64,000 nucleotides of DNA, taken from positions 682,001 through 746,000 of the forward strand of contig NZ_JAANYY010000002.1 in assembly GCF_012274265.1 (NCBI RefSeq), written 5' to 3'. Shown here piece by piece: positions 33,916 through 43,473 of the stretch (within the stretch, counting starts at the first letter, position 1; every line of letters begins with the position of its first letter). The translations under genes were made by a program, and so were the position numbers. Source of the DNA: Sphingopyxis microcysteis. GTDB lineage: Bacteria > Pseudomonadota > Alphaproteobacteria > Sphingomonadales > Sphingomonadaceae. The notes below the pieces were generated by a model. The model saw nothing but the letters and a program-made list of their open reading frames with translations. It searched no databases and was not told where the DNA came from.

Positions 33916-35421
33916 ATGACAACCGCCGATCAAGCCTGGCAGGCACTCGCCGAATGGCAGCCGCAGAAACTGACCAGCCTGGTCGCGGCCGATCCCGATA
34001 GCCGGCTCCACGCGATGGTCCGCAGCGTCGCCAACATCCGGTTCGATTTCGCCAAGACGCATCTCGACGATGCTGCGGTCGCGATCCTGTCTGACCTTGC
34101 CGCGGCGCAGGATTTCGACGGCCGCCGCAAGACGCTGTTTTCCGGCGGCATCGCGAACCCGACCGAACGGCGCGCCGCCGAACATAGCGCCGAACGCGGC
34201 GACGGGGCGCCCGAATCCGTCCACCGCGCCCAGGCGCTGCACCAGCGGATGCGGATGATGATCGACGCGATCGAGGCGGGCGCGTTCGGCGAGATCCGTC
34301 ATCTGCTCCACATCGGCATCGGCGGGTCGGCGCTTGGCCCCGATCTGCTGGTCGATGCGCTGGGGCGCCACAGCGACCGTTATGATGTCGCGGTGGTGTC
34401 GAACGTCGACGGGGCGGCGCTCGACGAAGCCTTCGCCAAATTCAGCCCCGAACATACGCTGGTCGCGGTCGCGTCGAAAACCTTCACGACGACCGAAACC
34501 TTGCTCAACGCCAATTCGGCGTTGCAATGGCTGGACGAGGCCGGGGTTGCCGACCCGCTCGGGCGCTTTATTGCGCTGACCGCGATGCCCGATCGCGCGA
34601 TCGAATGGGGGATCGATGAAACGCGCATCCTGCCGTTCAGCGAGATGGTCGGCGGGCGCTATTCCTTATGGTCGTCGATCGGCTTCCCGGCGGCGCTCGC
34701 GCTCGGCTGGGATGCGTTCGAGGATCTGCTTGAGGGCTCGGCAGAGATGGACCGCCATTTCCGGCTTGCCGATGGCGCCGACAATGTCTGCCTGCTCGCC
34801 GCCTTCGTCGATCAGCTTTACGCCAATCGGCTGGGGTGCCAGACGCGCGCCGTGTTCGCCTATGACGAACGGTTGCGCCTGCTGCCCAGCTATCTGCAAC
34901 AGCTGGAGATGGAATCGAACGGTAAGTCGGTGACGCTGGCGGGCGAGGCGCTGGGTCGGCACAGTGCACCGATCACCTGGGGCGGGGTCGGCACCGACGC
35001 GCAGCATGCGGTGTTCCAGCTCCTCCATCAGGGAACGAACCTCGTCCCGGTCGAATTCGTCGTCGCGCGCGAGCCTGACCATCTGCTCGACGAGGCGCAT
35101 CACGAAACACTGGTCGCCAATTGCATCGCGCAGGGCGCCGCGCTGATGACGGGGCGGGCCAGCGCCGATGGCGCGCGCCACTATCCCGGCGACCGGCCCT
35201 CGACGACGATCCTGCTCGATCAGGTGACCCCGCGCGCGCTCGGCGCGCTGATCGCCTTTTACGAGCATCGTGTGTTCGCCAATGCGGTGTTGCTGGGGAT
35301 CAACCCGTTCGACCAGTTCGGGGTCGAACTCGGCAAGGAAATGGCGAAGGGATTGGCCGAGGGGACCGTCGAATTCGACCCCGCGACCCAGGCGCTGATG
35401 GCCGCCGCGCTGGGCGAATGA
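33916..35421 (+). CDS. pgi: glucose-6-phosphate isomerase
   Basis: A 501-residue isomerase interconverting glucose-6-phosphate and fructose-6-phosphate. LLHIGIGGSALGPDLLVDAL and VASKTFTTTETLLNA bind the phosphate, SLWSSIGFPAALALG is the first PROSITE region, and the C-terminal GINPFDQFGVELGKEMAK carries the conserved catalytic lysine region. ATG 33916 is preferred over ATG 33907 because GGGAGG sits nine bases before it, whereas it directly abuts the earlier ATG. Confidence 0.95.
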   Translation: MTTADQAWQALAEWQPQKLTSLVAADPDSRLHAMVRSVANIRFDFAKTHLDDAAVAILSDLAAAQDFDGRRKTLFSGGIANPTERRAAEHSAERGDGAPESVHRAQALHQRMRMMIDAIEAGAFGEIRHLLHIGIGGSALGPDLLVDALGRHSDRYDVAVVSNVDGAALDEAFAKFSPEHTLVAVASKTFTTTETLLNANSALQWLDEAGVADPLGRFIALTAMPDRAIEWGIDETRILPFSEMVGGRYSLWSSIGFPAALALGWDAFEDLLEGSAEMDRHFRLADGADNVCLLAAFVDQLYANRLGCQTRAVFAYDERLRLLPSYLQQLEMESNGKSVTLAGEALGRHSAPITWGGVGTDAQHAVFQLLHQGTNLVPVEFVVAREPDHLLDEAHHETLVANCIAQGAALMTGRASADGARHYPGDRPSTTILLDQVTPRALGALIAFYEHRVFANAVLLGINPFDQFGVELGKEMAKGLAEGTVEFDPATQALMAAALGE

Positions 35422-35531
35422 GGTCGCGCCACTATCTGTGATGGCAAAAATCGATTGGCAATGGCGGCCCGCGTAACCACATAGGCGCGCGCTGCGAACG
35501 TCAGCCAAGCCAATTTTCGGGGATCTCCTTC

Positions 35532-36878
35532 ATGAGCAATTTCGACTTCGACCTGTTTGTCATCGGCGCCGGGTCGGGCGGGGTTCGCGCCTCGCGCGTC
35601 GCCGCTTCGCATGGCGCGCGCGTTGCGGTGGCCGAAGAACATCGGGTCGGGGGCACTTGTGTGATCCGTGGCTGCGTGCCGAAAAAACTGCTCGTCTACG
35701 GCGCCCATTTTGCCGAGGATTTGAAGGACGCGCGCCACTTCGGCTGGGACGTTCCCGACTGCAAGTTCGATTGGGACCGGCTGCGCGACAATGTGTTGAA
35801 CGAGGTGACGCGGCTTGAGGGGCTGTACGGCCAGACGCTCGACAATCACAAGGTCACCCTGTTCAAATCGCGGGCAACGATCGTCGGGCCGCAGAAAGTC
35901 TGCCTGAGCGACGGGCAGGAAATCAGCGCCGAACGCATATTGATCGCGACCGGCGGCTGGCCGTTCGTTCCCGAATTTCCGGGCAGCGAACATGCGATCA
36001 CCTCGAACGAGGTCTTTCATCTGGAGAGCCTGCCCAAGCGCGTCGTGATCGCGGGCGGCGGCTATATCGCCAACGAGTTCGCTGGCATCTTCAACGAATT
36101 CGGCAGCAAGGTGACGATCGTCAACCGCGGCGACACGATCCTGCGCGGCTATGACGAGCAGATCCGCGACCGCCTGCTGCAAATTTCGATGACCAAGGGC
36201 ATCGAATTCAAGTTCAACGCCCCGTTCGAGTCGATCGAGAAGAAGGCCGACGGCTCGCTGACGGTCCACCTGGGCAACAGCGACCCGATCGACGCCGACA
36301 TCGTCCTGTTCGCGGCGGGGCGGGTGCCGAACACCAAGGGGCTGGGGCTAGAGGAGGCCGGCGTCGAACTCGACCAGGACGGCGCGATCAAGGTCGACGA
36401 AACGAACCAGTCGTCGGTACCCAGCATCTATGCGGTCGGCGACGTCACCAACCGCATCCAGCTGACCCCCGTGGCGATCCGCGAAGGGCAGGCCTTTGCC
36501 GACAGCGTGTTCGGCGGCAAGCCGACGACGGTCGACTATGCCAATGTGCCGAGCGCGGTGTTCAGCCACCCGCCGATCGGCGCGGTCGGGATGACCGAGG
36601 CCGAGGCGCGCAACAAGCTGGGTACGGTGCGCGTGTACACCAGCGATTTCCGTGCGATGAAGAATGTGCTGGCGGGGCGCAACGAACGCGCGCTGTACAA
36701 GATGGTGGTGAACGAGGCGACCGATCAGGTCGTCGGGCTGCACATGATCGGGCCGGATGCGCCGGAGATTTTGCAGGCGGCGGCGATCGCGGTCAAGGCG
36801 GGGCTGACCAAGGCCGATTTCGACGCGACGGTGGCACTGCACCCGAGCATGGCGGAAGAGTTGGTTTTGCTGAAGTAG
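35532..36878 (+). CDS. gor: glutathione-disulfide reductase
   Basis: A 448-residue flavoprotein disulfide reductase. The FAD loop is VIGAGSGGVRASRVAASHGA, the redox disulfide GGTCVIRGCVPKKLLVY, the NADPH loop IAGGGYIANEFAGI, and the interface histidine-glutamate pair is in VALHPSMAEELV. It keeps glutathione reduced in the cytoplasm. It is co-directional with pgi but separated by 110 bases, and followed by a palindromic repeat. Confidence 0.94.
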   Translation: MSNFDFDLFVIGAGSGGVRASRVAASHGARVAVAEEHRVGGTCVIRGCVPKKLLVYGAHFAEDLKDARHFGWDVPDCKFDWDRLRDNVLNEVTRLEGLYGQTLDNHKVTLFKSRATIVGPQKVCLSDGQEISAERILIATGGWPFVPEFPGSEHAITSNEVFHLESLPKRVVIAGGGYIANEFAGIFNEFGSKVTIVNRGDTILRGYDEQIRDRLLQISMTKGIEFKFNAPFESIEKKADGSLTVHLGNSDPIDADIVLFAAGRVPNTKGLGLEEAGVELDQDGAIKVDETNQSSVPSIYAVGDVTNRIQLTPVAIREGQAFADSVFGGKPTTVDYANVPSAVFSHPPIGAVGMTEAEARNKLGTVRVYTSDFRAMKNVLAGRNERALYKMVVNEATDQVVGLHMIGPDAPEILQAAAIAVKAGLTKADFDATVALHPSMAEELVLLK

Positions 36879-36898
36879 GTTAGGGTAAGTCCTGAATT

Positions 36899-36978
36899 CC
36901 GTTCGTGTCGAGCGAAGTCGAGACACGTGAAGTCTGGCGCTAACTCCGCGTGCCTCGACTTCGCTCGACACGAACGGA
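36899..36978. repeat. palindromic repeat, GAGCGAAGTCGAG family
   Basis: Left end CCGTTCGTGTCGAGCGAAGT, right end ACTTCGCTCGACACGAACGG; the outer 20+ bases are perfectly complementary. It lies between the convergent gor and ScfR-type regulator genes and may terminate both. Confidence 0.9.
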
Positions 36979-37000
36979 CTTTGGGTTGGTATTCCCGAAA

Positions 37001-38407
37001 TCACCCAATCCGATACGGCACCACATCGCGCCGGTCCGGATCGACCAAGATCGGGCGATCGCTCGGCGGAAAGGCGCGCTGGTCGCAGTCGTCGCGCGGG
37101 CAGATGCGGCACGACGATCCGATGCGCGTCGCGGCCTGCGGCGCTGCGACATCGACCCCGTCGGCATAGATGAAGTCACCGGCATATTGCGCCTCGCACC
37201 CCAGCGCGACGGCGTAGCGGCGCGGGCTTCGCGCATAGCTGCCTGAGGGCTTCACCAGCCCCTTCGCCATCGAGACATAGCGGACGCCATCGGGGGTCTC
37301 GGCCAGCTGGAACAGGATGCGGTCGGGGATTGCTGCGGCCTCGTGAACGATCCACAGCGGGCAGGCGCCACCGAAGCGCGCGAATTGCAGCCGCGTGGCC
37401 GAGTGCCGCTTGGTGATGTTGCCCGCCATATCGACGCGGCAGAAGAACATCGGAATGCCGCGCGCGCTGGGGCGCTGGAGGGTCGAGAGGCGGTGGCATG
37501 CCTGTTCGAAGCTCACCCCATATTCCAGCCGCAGCCGGTCAATGTCGTGGCGCACCGCACGCGCGCTGGCGCGAAAGGGGGCGTAGGGCATGAGCACCGC
37601 GCCCGCGGCATAGTTGGCAAGGCCGACGTGGAGGAGCTGGCGCGCGGCGGCGGTGCGCAGCGGGCTGGCCTCGACCACCGCCGCGATCTCGCGTGCCAGC
37701 GCCAGCGCTGCAAGCTGGTGCGCGAGTTGAAAGCGTCGCGTTTCGGCGGGCTGCGACGGGTCGATCACCAGGTGCCGCATCGTCGCGTCGAAATCGCGCA
37801 GGCTTTGCGTCTGCGTATAGACGATCGAGATGCCGAGCGCGTCACGCAGTCGCCGCTCGATCGTCTCGATCGCGGGCGACGGGTCGCGGCCGCGCAATTG
37901 CCCCGCGAGCGCCTCGGCGGCGCGATCGATGCTGTCGACGTAATTGCCCGCGTCGTGGAACCAGTCGCGCACCTCTTCCCACGGCAGGCGGCTGCCCTCG
38001 GCGGTGCCGCCGGTCAGCGCCTCGTCGATGATCTGGAGCCGCTGCCCGGCGCGGCGATAGGCGGCGTGGAGCGCGACGAACTGGTCGGCGAATTGAGGTT
38101 GCTGGAGTGCGGCGCGTTCGAGCTGTTCGGGGGGGAGCGGCGACGCGGCGAACAGCGGATCGGCGGCGGCTTCGCGCAGCGCCCCGGCGCGGCGGTCGCC
38201 CGCGTCGGCGGCGACTTCTTCCCATTCGAGCGGGAAGAGTTTTTGCAGGCGGTCGAGGAGGGCGGGGGTCAGCGGGCGGTCGTCATGCTCGATCTGGCTG
38301 AGGTAGGAGGGGGAAATGGCGAGTGTTTCGGCGAACTCGGCTTGCTTGATTCCTCGTTCGACCCGCAGCGCCTTGAGACGATTTCCGGCAAAGATTCGTT
38401 GGCGCAT
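37001..38407 (-). CDS. short-chain fatty acyl-CoA regulator (ScfR/PccR-like)
   Basis: A 468-residue regulator. The N-terminal XRE helix-turn-helix spans ~5-62 ([36 protein letters not shown]). The middle resembles the IrrE-like region, and the last ~170 residues fit the C-terminal ScfR domain ([20 protein letters not shown], then cysteines in [18 protein letters not shown]). Relatives include PccR of Rhodobacter sphaeroides, which controls propionyl-CoA carboxylase. It is divergent from pccB, with TTTGCAA-type repeats between, so I infer control of the propionate module by an acyl-CoA. ATG 38407 has GGGG nine bases upstream; two further in-frame ATGs lie just before it. Confidence 0.88.
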   Translation of the reverse strand: MRQRIFAGNRLKALRVERGIKQAEFAETLAISPSYLSQIEHDDRPLTPALLDRLQKLFPLEWEEVAADAGDRRAGALREAAADPLFAASPLPPEQLERAALQQPQFADQFVALHAAYRRAGQRLQIIDEALTGGTAEGSRLPWEEVRDWFHDAGNYVDSIDRAAEALAGQLRGRDPSPAIETIERRLRDALGISIVYTQTQSLRDFDATMRHLVIDPSQPAETRRFQLAHQLAALALAREIAAVVEASPLRTAAARQLLHVGLANYAAGAVLMPYAPFRASARAVRHDIDRLRLEYGVSFEQACHRLSTLQRPSARGIPMFFCRVDMAGNITKRHSATRLQFARFGGACPLWIVHEAAAIPDRILFQLAETPDGVRYVSMAKGLVKPSGSYARSPRRYAVALGCEAQYAGDFIYADGVDVAAPQAATRIGSSCRICPRDDCDQRAFPPSDRPILVDPDRRDVVPYRIG

Positions 38408-38424
38408 CGACATCATCCCCAAAT

Positions 38425-38512
38425 CCGTTCGCCCTGAGCTTGTCGAAGGGCCGCACTTTCTTGGCACGACGTCAAAGCAAAAACGGTGCTTCGAGAAGCT
38501 GAGCACGAACGG
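38425..38512. repeat. palindromic repeat, GAGCTTGTCGAAGG family
   Basis: Left end CCGTTCGCCCTGAGCTTGTC, right end GAGAAGCTGAGCACGAACGG. It is inserted in the 217-base divergent promoter region between the ScfR-type regulator and pccB, on the regulator side of the candidate operators. Confidence 0.85.
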
Positions 38513-38530
38513 AACAAGGCGTAGCAATAG

Positions 38531-38575
38531 TTTGCAAAACTGGACTTTGCAACTTCGCAAATTCGCATTTGCATC
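38531..38575. promoter_or_regulatory. tandem TTTGCAA-type repeats, candidate PccR operators
   Basis: Four or five octamers in one orientation: TTTGCAAA (38531), TTTGCAAC (38546), TTCGCAAA (38554), TTCGCATT (38562) and TTTGCATC (38568, overlapping the last). The second to fourth are back to back. Direct repeats of TTTGCAAA are the recognition sequence I recall for PccR. They end 49 bases before the pccB start. Binding by the adjacent regulator is inferred. Confidence 0.6.
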
Positions 38576-38624
38576 GGAGCGCCGACGGAGGCAGACGACG
38601 CATTCGACACTATCGGAGAGCTGC

Positions 38625-40157
38625 ATGTCCGCCAATATCGCCGAAATGGAACGCCGCCGCGCCGCCGCCCGACTGGGCGGGGGGCAGAAGCGCATCGATG
38701 CGCAGCATGCCAAGGGCAAGCTCACCGCGCGCGAACGGCTCGACGTGCTGCTCGACGAAGGATCGTTCGAGGAACTCGACGCCTATGTCGAACATGACTG
38801 CGTCGATTTCGGGATGCAGGACCAGAAGATTCCCGGTGACGGCGTTGTCACGGGATCGGGAACGATCAACGGCCGCCTCGTCTATGTGTTCAGCCAGGAT
38901 TTCACCGTGTTTGGAGGATCGCTGTCGAAGCGTCATGCGGAAAAAATCTGCAAGGTGATGGACAAGGCGATGCTCGCGGGCGCGCCGGTCATCGGGCTGA
39001 ACGACAGCGGCGGCGCGCGCATCCAGGAAGGCGTCGCGTCGCTTGGCGGCTATGCCGATGTGTTCCAGAAGAATGTGCTGGCGTCGGGCGTCGTGCCGCA
39101 GATCAGCCTGATCATGGGGCCGTGCGCGGGCGGCGCGGTTTACAGCCCGGCGATGACCGACTTCATCTTCATGGTGAAGGACAGCAGCTATATGTTCGTT
39201 ACGGGTCCCGATGTTGTCAAAACGGTCACGAACGAGGTGGTGACGCAGGAGGAACTGGGCGGCGCGATCACGCACACGACCAAGAGCTCGGTCGCCGATC
39301 TGGCGTTCGAGAATGACATCGAGGCGCTGCTCGCGGCGCGTGATTTCTTCGATTACCTGCCCGAAAACAACCGCAGCGGCGTCCCGGCGCGCCCGACGAG
39401 CGACCCCTATGACCGCGAGGACAAGAGCCTCGACACGCTGATCCCGCCCAATGCGAACCAGCCGTACGACATGCACGAGCTGATCCGCAAAACGGTCGAT
39501 GAGGGCGATTTCTTTGAGGTGCAGTCGGCGCATGCCGGGAACATCATCTGCGGTTTCGGGCGTATCGAGGGGCGCACGATCGGCATCGTCGCGAACCAGC
39601 CGTTGGTGCTCGCGGGCGTGCTCGACATCAATTCATCGAAGAAGGCGGCGCGCTTCGTGCGTTTCTGCGATGCGTTCGAAATTCCGATCGTCACCTTCGT
39701 CGACGTCCCCGGCTTCCTGCCCGGCACGGCGCAGGAATATAACGGCATCATCAAACATGGTGCGAAGCTGCTCTTTGCCTATGCCGAGGCGACGGTGCCG
39801 AAGATCACGGTGATCACGCGCAAGGCCTATGGCGGCGCGTATGACGTGATGGCGTCGAAGCATCTGCGCGGCGATTTAAACTATGCCTGGCCGACCGCTG
39901 AGATCGCGGTGATGGGCGCGAAAGGCGCGGTCGAGATCATCTTCCGCAGCGACATCGGCGACCCTGAAAAGATCGCCGAGCGCACAAAGGAATATGAGGA
40001 CCGCTTCGCCAATCCGTTCGTCGCGGCGCAGCGCGGCTATATCGACGAGGTGATCTATCCGCACTCCACGCGGCGGCGGATTGCGCTGGGGTTAAGGAAG
40101 CTTCGGAACAAGAGCCTCGAGAACCCGTGGAAGAAGCACGATAATATTCCGCTATGA
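38625..40157 (+). CDS. pccB: propionyl-CoA carboxylase beta subunit
   Basis: A 510-residue carboxyltransferase that moves the carboxyl from biotin to propionyl-CoA, giving (S)-methylmalonyl-CoA. The acyl-CoA-binding region is [20 protein letters not shown], the first oxyanion pair [15 protein letters not shown], and the second domain has [19 protein letters not shown] and [24 protein letters not shown] precedes ATG 38625; the upstream open frame runs through the repeat and operator region. It is first in the plus-strand propionate group. Its stop overlaps the next ATG. Confidence 0.95.
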   Translation: MSANIAEMERRRAAARLGGGQKRIDAQHAKGKLTARERLDVLLDEGSFEELDAYVEHDCVDFGMQDQKIPGDGVVTGSGTINGRLVYVFSQDFTVFGGSLSKRHAEKICKVMDKAMLAGAPVIGLNDSGGARIQEGVASLGGYADVFQKNVLASGVVPQISLIMGPCAGGAVYSPAMTDFIFMVKDSSYMFVTGPDVVKTVTNEVVTQEELGGAITHTTKSSVADLAFENDIEALLAARDFFDYLPENNRSGVPARPTSDPYDREDKSLDTLIPPNANQPYDMHELIRKTVDEGDFFEVQSAHAGNIICGFGRIEGRTIGIVANQPLVLAGVLDINSSKKAARFVRFCDAFEIPIVTFVDVPGFLPGTAQEYNGIIKHGAKLLFAYAEATVPKITVITRKAYGGAYDVMASKHLRGDLNYAWPTAEIAVMGAKGAVEIIFRSDIGDPEKIAERTKEYEDRFANPFVAAQRGYIDEVIYPHSTRRRIALGLRKLRNKSLENPWKKHDNIPL

Positions 40158-40510
40158 GCAGGGAAACGCGAGAGCGCCGGTTGAAGGCAGAGGAGAACTG
40201 GCCCGACCTTCGGCAGTTCCTTGAAAGCTATGTGCACGAAGATTGGGACCGTTTCGATGCGAGCCCGGAGGCGGCGATTGATCGGGCGATCGGCGATCAC
40301 CCCGTCGAAATGCGGCAGACAATCGTGCGACAATGGTGGGACTGGAACAACGTCGAGTCTTCGCAATATGATCCTCGACCGGCGATAAACGATGGGCTGG
40401 GTGTCAACATTCATTTCGAGAGTCCCGAGGCCGGGCGTCACTTTATGAATATGGTCTACGACAAGCTCATCGTGTCGATCCGTAAGGAAGTGGAGCATTG
40501 GAAGCCATGA
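40154..40510 (+). CDS. CdiI-like immunity protein (contact-dependent inhibition)
   Basis: A 118-residue acidic soluble protein. [20 protein letters not shown] followed by [14 protein letters not shown] matches the layout of one class of contact-dependent growth inhibition immunity proteins (LxxFxxxYxHxDWD...SPExAI). No toxin or CdiA gene is nearby, so it would be an orphan. Its ATG overlaps the pccB stop, so it is co-translated with the carboxylase subunit. The match is by motif memory, and an unrelated small regulatory role is possible. Confidence 0.55.
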   Translation: MSRETRERRLKAEENWPDLRQFLESYVHEDWDRFDASPEAAIDRAIGDHPVEMRQTIVRQWWDWNNVESSQYDPRPAINDGLGVNIHFESPEAGRHFMNMVYDKLIVSIRKEVEHWKP

Positions 40511-40530
40511 AACCAGGCCGTCCCAACCGA

Positions 40531-40666
40531 ATCCTCCCAGGAACGGGGAGGGGGACCATGCGAAGCATGGTGGAGGGGGCTGTCGATTTTGAGCTGCGTC
40601 GCGTCAGGATGCCACCCCCCTCCGTCAGCGCTGCGCGCTGCCACCTCCCCGCGAGCGGGGAGGATT
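40531..40666. repeat. long inverted repeat element, CCTCCC family
   Basis: Begins ATCCTCCCAGGAACGGGGAG and ends CCTCCCCGCGAGCGGGGAGG, with inner GGTGGAGGGGG and CCCCCCTCCGTCAGCG segments and a short AUG-like hairpin CCATGCGAAGCATGG. It lies inside the propionate operon, between the CdiI-like gene and mce. Family members: 10040-10174 and 49257-49395. Confidence 0.82.
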
Positions 40667-40678
40667 GAAGGACGTATT

Positions 40679-41119
40679 ATGAAACTTGGAAGATTGAACC
40701 ATATCGGCGTTGCGACGCCGTCGATTGCCGACAGCATCGTCTTTTACCGCGACGTCATGGGTGCCACGACGATCCACGACCCATTCGACCTGCCCGAGCA
40801 GGGGGTGAAGGTGTGCTTCGTCGATACGCCGGGCGCCGATGGCGCGCTGAACGGCACGCAGATCGAGTTGATCGAGCCGCTGCCGGGCAACACCTCGATT
40901 GCTGGGTTTCTGGAGAAGAATCCGGCGGGGGGGCAGCATCATGTCTGTTACGAGATGCCCGACATTCATGTCGCCAAGGCAGAGTTCGAGGCGCTGGGCA
41001 AGCGGGTGCTGGGGAAGCCGCGCATCGGGGCGCATGGGACGCTGATCTTCTTCCTCCATCCCAAGGATATGGGCGGGGTGCTGACCGAGATTATGGAGAC
41101 GCCGAAAGCGGCGCATTGA
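40679..41119 (+). CDS. mce: methylmalonyl-CoA epimerase
   Basis: A 146-residue glyoxalase-fold metal enzyme that converts (S)- to (R)-methylmalonyl-CoA. The metal ligands are expected in LNHIGVATPS (His), GGQHHVCYEM (His) and the C-terminal GGVLTEIMET (Glu). VFYRDVMGATTI is the usual first strand-helix unit. It sits between pccB and the mutase, the natural pathway position. GGACG lies seven bases before ATG 40679; the upstream open frame is repeat sequence. Confidence 0.93.
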   Translation: MKLGRLNHIGVATPSIADSIVFYRDVMGATTIHDPFDLPEQGVKVCFVDTPGADGALNGTQIELIEPLPGNTSIAGFLEKNPAGGQHHVCYEMPDIHVAKAEFEALGKRVLGKPRIGAHGTLIFFLHPKDMGGVLTEIMETPKAAH

Positions 41120-41128
41120 CCCTGTTTG

Positions 41129-41202
41129 CCGTTCGTGTCGAGCGAAGTCGAGACACGTGCAGAGCGACCACAACGTCTCTCGACTTCGCTCGAGACGAAC
41201 GG
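41129..41202. repeat. palindromic repeat, GAGCGAAGTCGAG family
   Basis: Left end CCGTTCGTGTCGAGCGAAGT, right end ACTTCGCTCGAGACGAACGG. It fills the gap between mce and the mutase gene and is open in the mutase frame, which makes that gene look 29 codons longer. Confidence 0.88.
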
Positions 41203-41212
41203 AGAGTTTGAA

Positions 41213-43360
41213 GTGACCGACAAACCGACCCTCGACCAATGGGCTGAAGCCGCCGACAAGGAAGTGAAGGGCAAGGACCTGACCTGGCACACGCCCGAGG
41301 GGATTGACGTCAAGCCGCTCTACACGGCCGAGGACGTCACCACCGACCCCGGCCTGCCCGGTTTCGCGCCCTTCACGCGCGGGGTGCGGGCGTCGATGTA
41401 TGCCGGGCGGCCGTGGACGATCCGGCAATATGCGGGCTTTTCGACCGCCGAGGAATCGAACGCTTTCTATCGCCGCAACCTTGCCGCGGGGCAGAAGGGG
41501 CTGTCGGTTGCCTTCGACCTTGCGACGCACCGCGGTTATGACAGCGACCATCCGCGCGTCGTCGGCGACGTCGGCAAGGCGGGGGTCGCGATCGACAGCG
41601 TCGAGGACATGAAGATTCTGTTCGACGGCATTCCGCTCGACCAGATGTCGGTCAGCATGACGATGAACGGTGCGGTGATCCCCATCCTCGCCTTTTTCAT
41701 CGTCGCGGGCGAGGAGCAGGGGGTCGAGCGCAAATTGCTCGACGGGACCATCCAGAACGACATCCTGAAGGAGTTCATGGTCCGCAACACCTACATCTAT
41801 CCGCCCGAGCCAAGCATGCGGATCATCTCGGACATTTTCGGCTATACCAGCCGCGAGATGCCCAAGTTCAACAGCATCTCGATCTCCGGCTATCATATGC
41901 AGGAAGCCGGCGCGACGCAGGTGCATGAGCTGGCCTTCACCATCGCCGATGGCGCCGAATATGTTCGCTACGGCGTCGCATCGGGGCTCGACATCGACAA
42001 GTTTGCGGGGCGCCTGTCCTTCTTCTTCGCGATCGGCATGAACTTCTTCATGGAGATTGCGAAGCTGCGCGCCGCGCGCGTTCTGTGGCACCGCGTGATG
42101 ACCAACCTCGGCGCCAAGGACGAGCGCAGCAAGATGTTGCGGACGCATTGCCAGACGTCGGGGGTCTCACTGACCGAACAAGACCCCTACAACAATGTCA
42201 TGCGCACGACGATCGAGGCGATGGCGGCGATGCTGGGCGGCACCCAGTCGCTGCACACCAACGCGCTCGACGAGGCGATCGCGCTGCCGACCGATTTCTC
42301 GGCGCGCATCGCGCGCAACACCCAGATCGTCATCCAGGAAGAGACCGGGATGACCAAGGTCGTCGATCCGCTCGGCGGCTCCTATTATGTTGAGGCGCTG
42401 ACGCAGGAGCTGGTCGACAAGGCGTGGGAGATCATCGAGCGCGTCGAGAAGGAGGGCGGCATGGCGAAAGCCGTCGCCGCGGGTTGGCCCAAGGCGATGA
42501 TCGAGGAAGCCGCCGCGGCGCGGCAGGCACGCGTCGATCGCGGCGAGGATGTCATCGTCGGGGTGAACAAATATCGTCTGAAGGACGAGGATCTGCTCGA
42601 AACGCTCGAGGTCGACAATACGAAGGTCCGCGAGGCGCAGGTCGCGCGGATCAATCGCGTGAAGGCGAGCCGCGACGAGGCGGCGTGCCAGGCGGCGCTG
42701 ACCGCGCTGCGCCGGGGGGCTGCGGCACCGCAATCGATCGACAACAACCTGCTTGCGCTCGCCGTCGAGGCGGCGCGCGCGCGTGCGACGCTCGGCGAAA
42801 TCTCGTCGGCGATGGAAACCAGCTTTCAACGCTATGCGACGCAGCCAACCCCGGTAAAGGGCGTCTATGCCGCGCCTTATGCGGGCGACGACCGCTGGCA
42901 ACAGGTGCTCGACGGGGTGAAGGCGGTCGAACGCCGCATGGGGCGCAAGCCGAAGCTGCTCGTCGCCAAGATGGGGCAGGACGGGCACGACCGCGGCGCC
43001 AATGTGATCGCTTCGGCGTTCGGCGACATGGGCTTTGATGTCGTGTCGGGACCGCTGTTCCAGACCCCCGAGGAGACGGTGGTGCTGGCGCTCGACAGCG
43101 GGGTCGACGTCGTCGGCGCGTCGAGCCTTGCGGCGGGGCACAAGACACTTATCCCCGAACTTATCCACAAGCTGAAGGAAGCGGGGCGCGGCGACATCAA
43201 GGTGATCGCGGGCGGGGTGATTCCGCCGCAGGATTATCAGTTTTTGCGCGATGCCGGGGTGCAGGGAATTTATGGGCCGGGATCGAATGTTGTCGAATGC
43301 GCCGCCGATGTGTTGCGCTTGCTGGGGCATAATATGCCGCCGATTGGAGAAGCTGCGTGA
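41213..43360 (+). CDS. methylmalonyl-CoA mutase
   Basis: A 715-residue single-chain adenosylcobalamin mutase that makes succinyl-CoA. The N-terminal barrel includes [20 protein letters not shown] and [19 protein letters not shown], and the active-site [20 protein letters not shown]. The C-terminal B12 domain (~580-715) has [20 protein letters not shown] with the base-off cobalt-ligand motif DxHxxG, then [10 protein letters not shown] and [12 protein letters not shown] 41213 has GGAG 10 bases upstream and is preferred because everything before it is a palindromic repeat. Single-subunit form (ScpA type). Confidence 0.94.
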   Translation: MTDKPTLDQWAEAADKEVKGKDLTWHTPEGIDVKPLYTAEDVTTDPGLPGFAPFTRGVRASMYAGRPWTIRQYAGFSTAEESNAFYRRNLAAGQKGLSVAFDLATHRGYDSDHPRVVGDVGKAGVAIDSVEDMKILFDGIPLDQMSVSMTMNGAVIPILAFFIVAGEEQGVERKLLDGTIQNDILKEFMVRNTYIYPPEPSMRIISDIFGYTSREMPKFNSISISGYHMQEAGATQVHELAFTIADGAEYVRYGVASGLDIDKFAGRLSFFFAIGMNFFMEIAKLRAARVLWHRVMTNLGAKDERSKMLRTHCQTSGVSLTEQDPYNNVMRTTIEAMAAMLGGTQSLHTNALDEAIALPTDFSARIARNTQIVIQEETGMTKVVDPLGGSYYVEALTQELVDKAWEIIERVEKEGGMAKAVAAGWPKAMIEEAAAARQARVDRGEDVIVGVNKYRLKDEDLLETLEVDNTKVREAQVARINRVKASRDEAACQAALTALRRGAAAPQSIDNNLLALAVEAARARATLGEISSAMETSFQRYATQPTPVKGVYAAPYAGDDRWQQVLDGVKAVERRMGRKPKLLVAKMGQDGHDRGANVIASAFGDMGFDVVSGPLFQTPEETVVLALDSGVDVVGASSLAAGHKTLIPELIHKLKEAGRGDIKVIAGGVIPPQDYQFLRDAGVQGIYGPGSNVVECAADVLRLLGHNMPPIGEAA

Positions 43361-43379
43361 GTAATACCAACCTTTCTAT

Positions 43380-43464
43380 CCCGTTCGTGTCGAGCGAAGT
43401 CGAGACACCCTTCGACCGCACGCCGCGCCCGACGGGCATCTCGACTTCGCTCGATGCGAACGGG
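43380..43464. repeat. palindromic repeat, GAGCGAAGTCGAG family
   Basis: Left end CCGTTCGTGTCGAGCGAAGT, right end ACTTCGCTCGATGCGAACGG. It lies between the mutase and bioB and is open in the bioB frame back to a GTG that overlaps the mutase stop. Confidence 0.88.
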
Positions 43465-43473
43465 GAGGGGGAT

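Noticed and set aside
33715-34527. Upstream extension of lepB
   Set aside because: It crosses a repeat and the start of divergent pgi; the accepted start gives normal signal-peptidase length.
38316-38624. N-terminal extension of pccB
   Set aside because: The extra codons run through a palindromic repeat and the TTTGCAA repeats; ATG 38625 has a ribosome binding site.
41126-41212. ATG-like extension of methylmalonyl-CoA mutase
   Set aside because: Encoded entirely by a palindromic repeat; GTG 41213 has a better-placed ribosome binding site.
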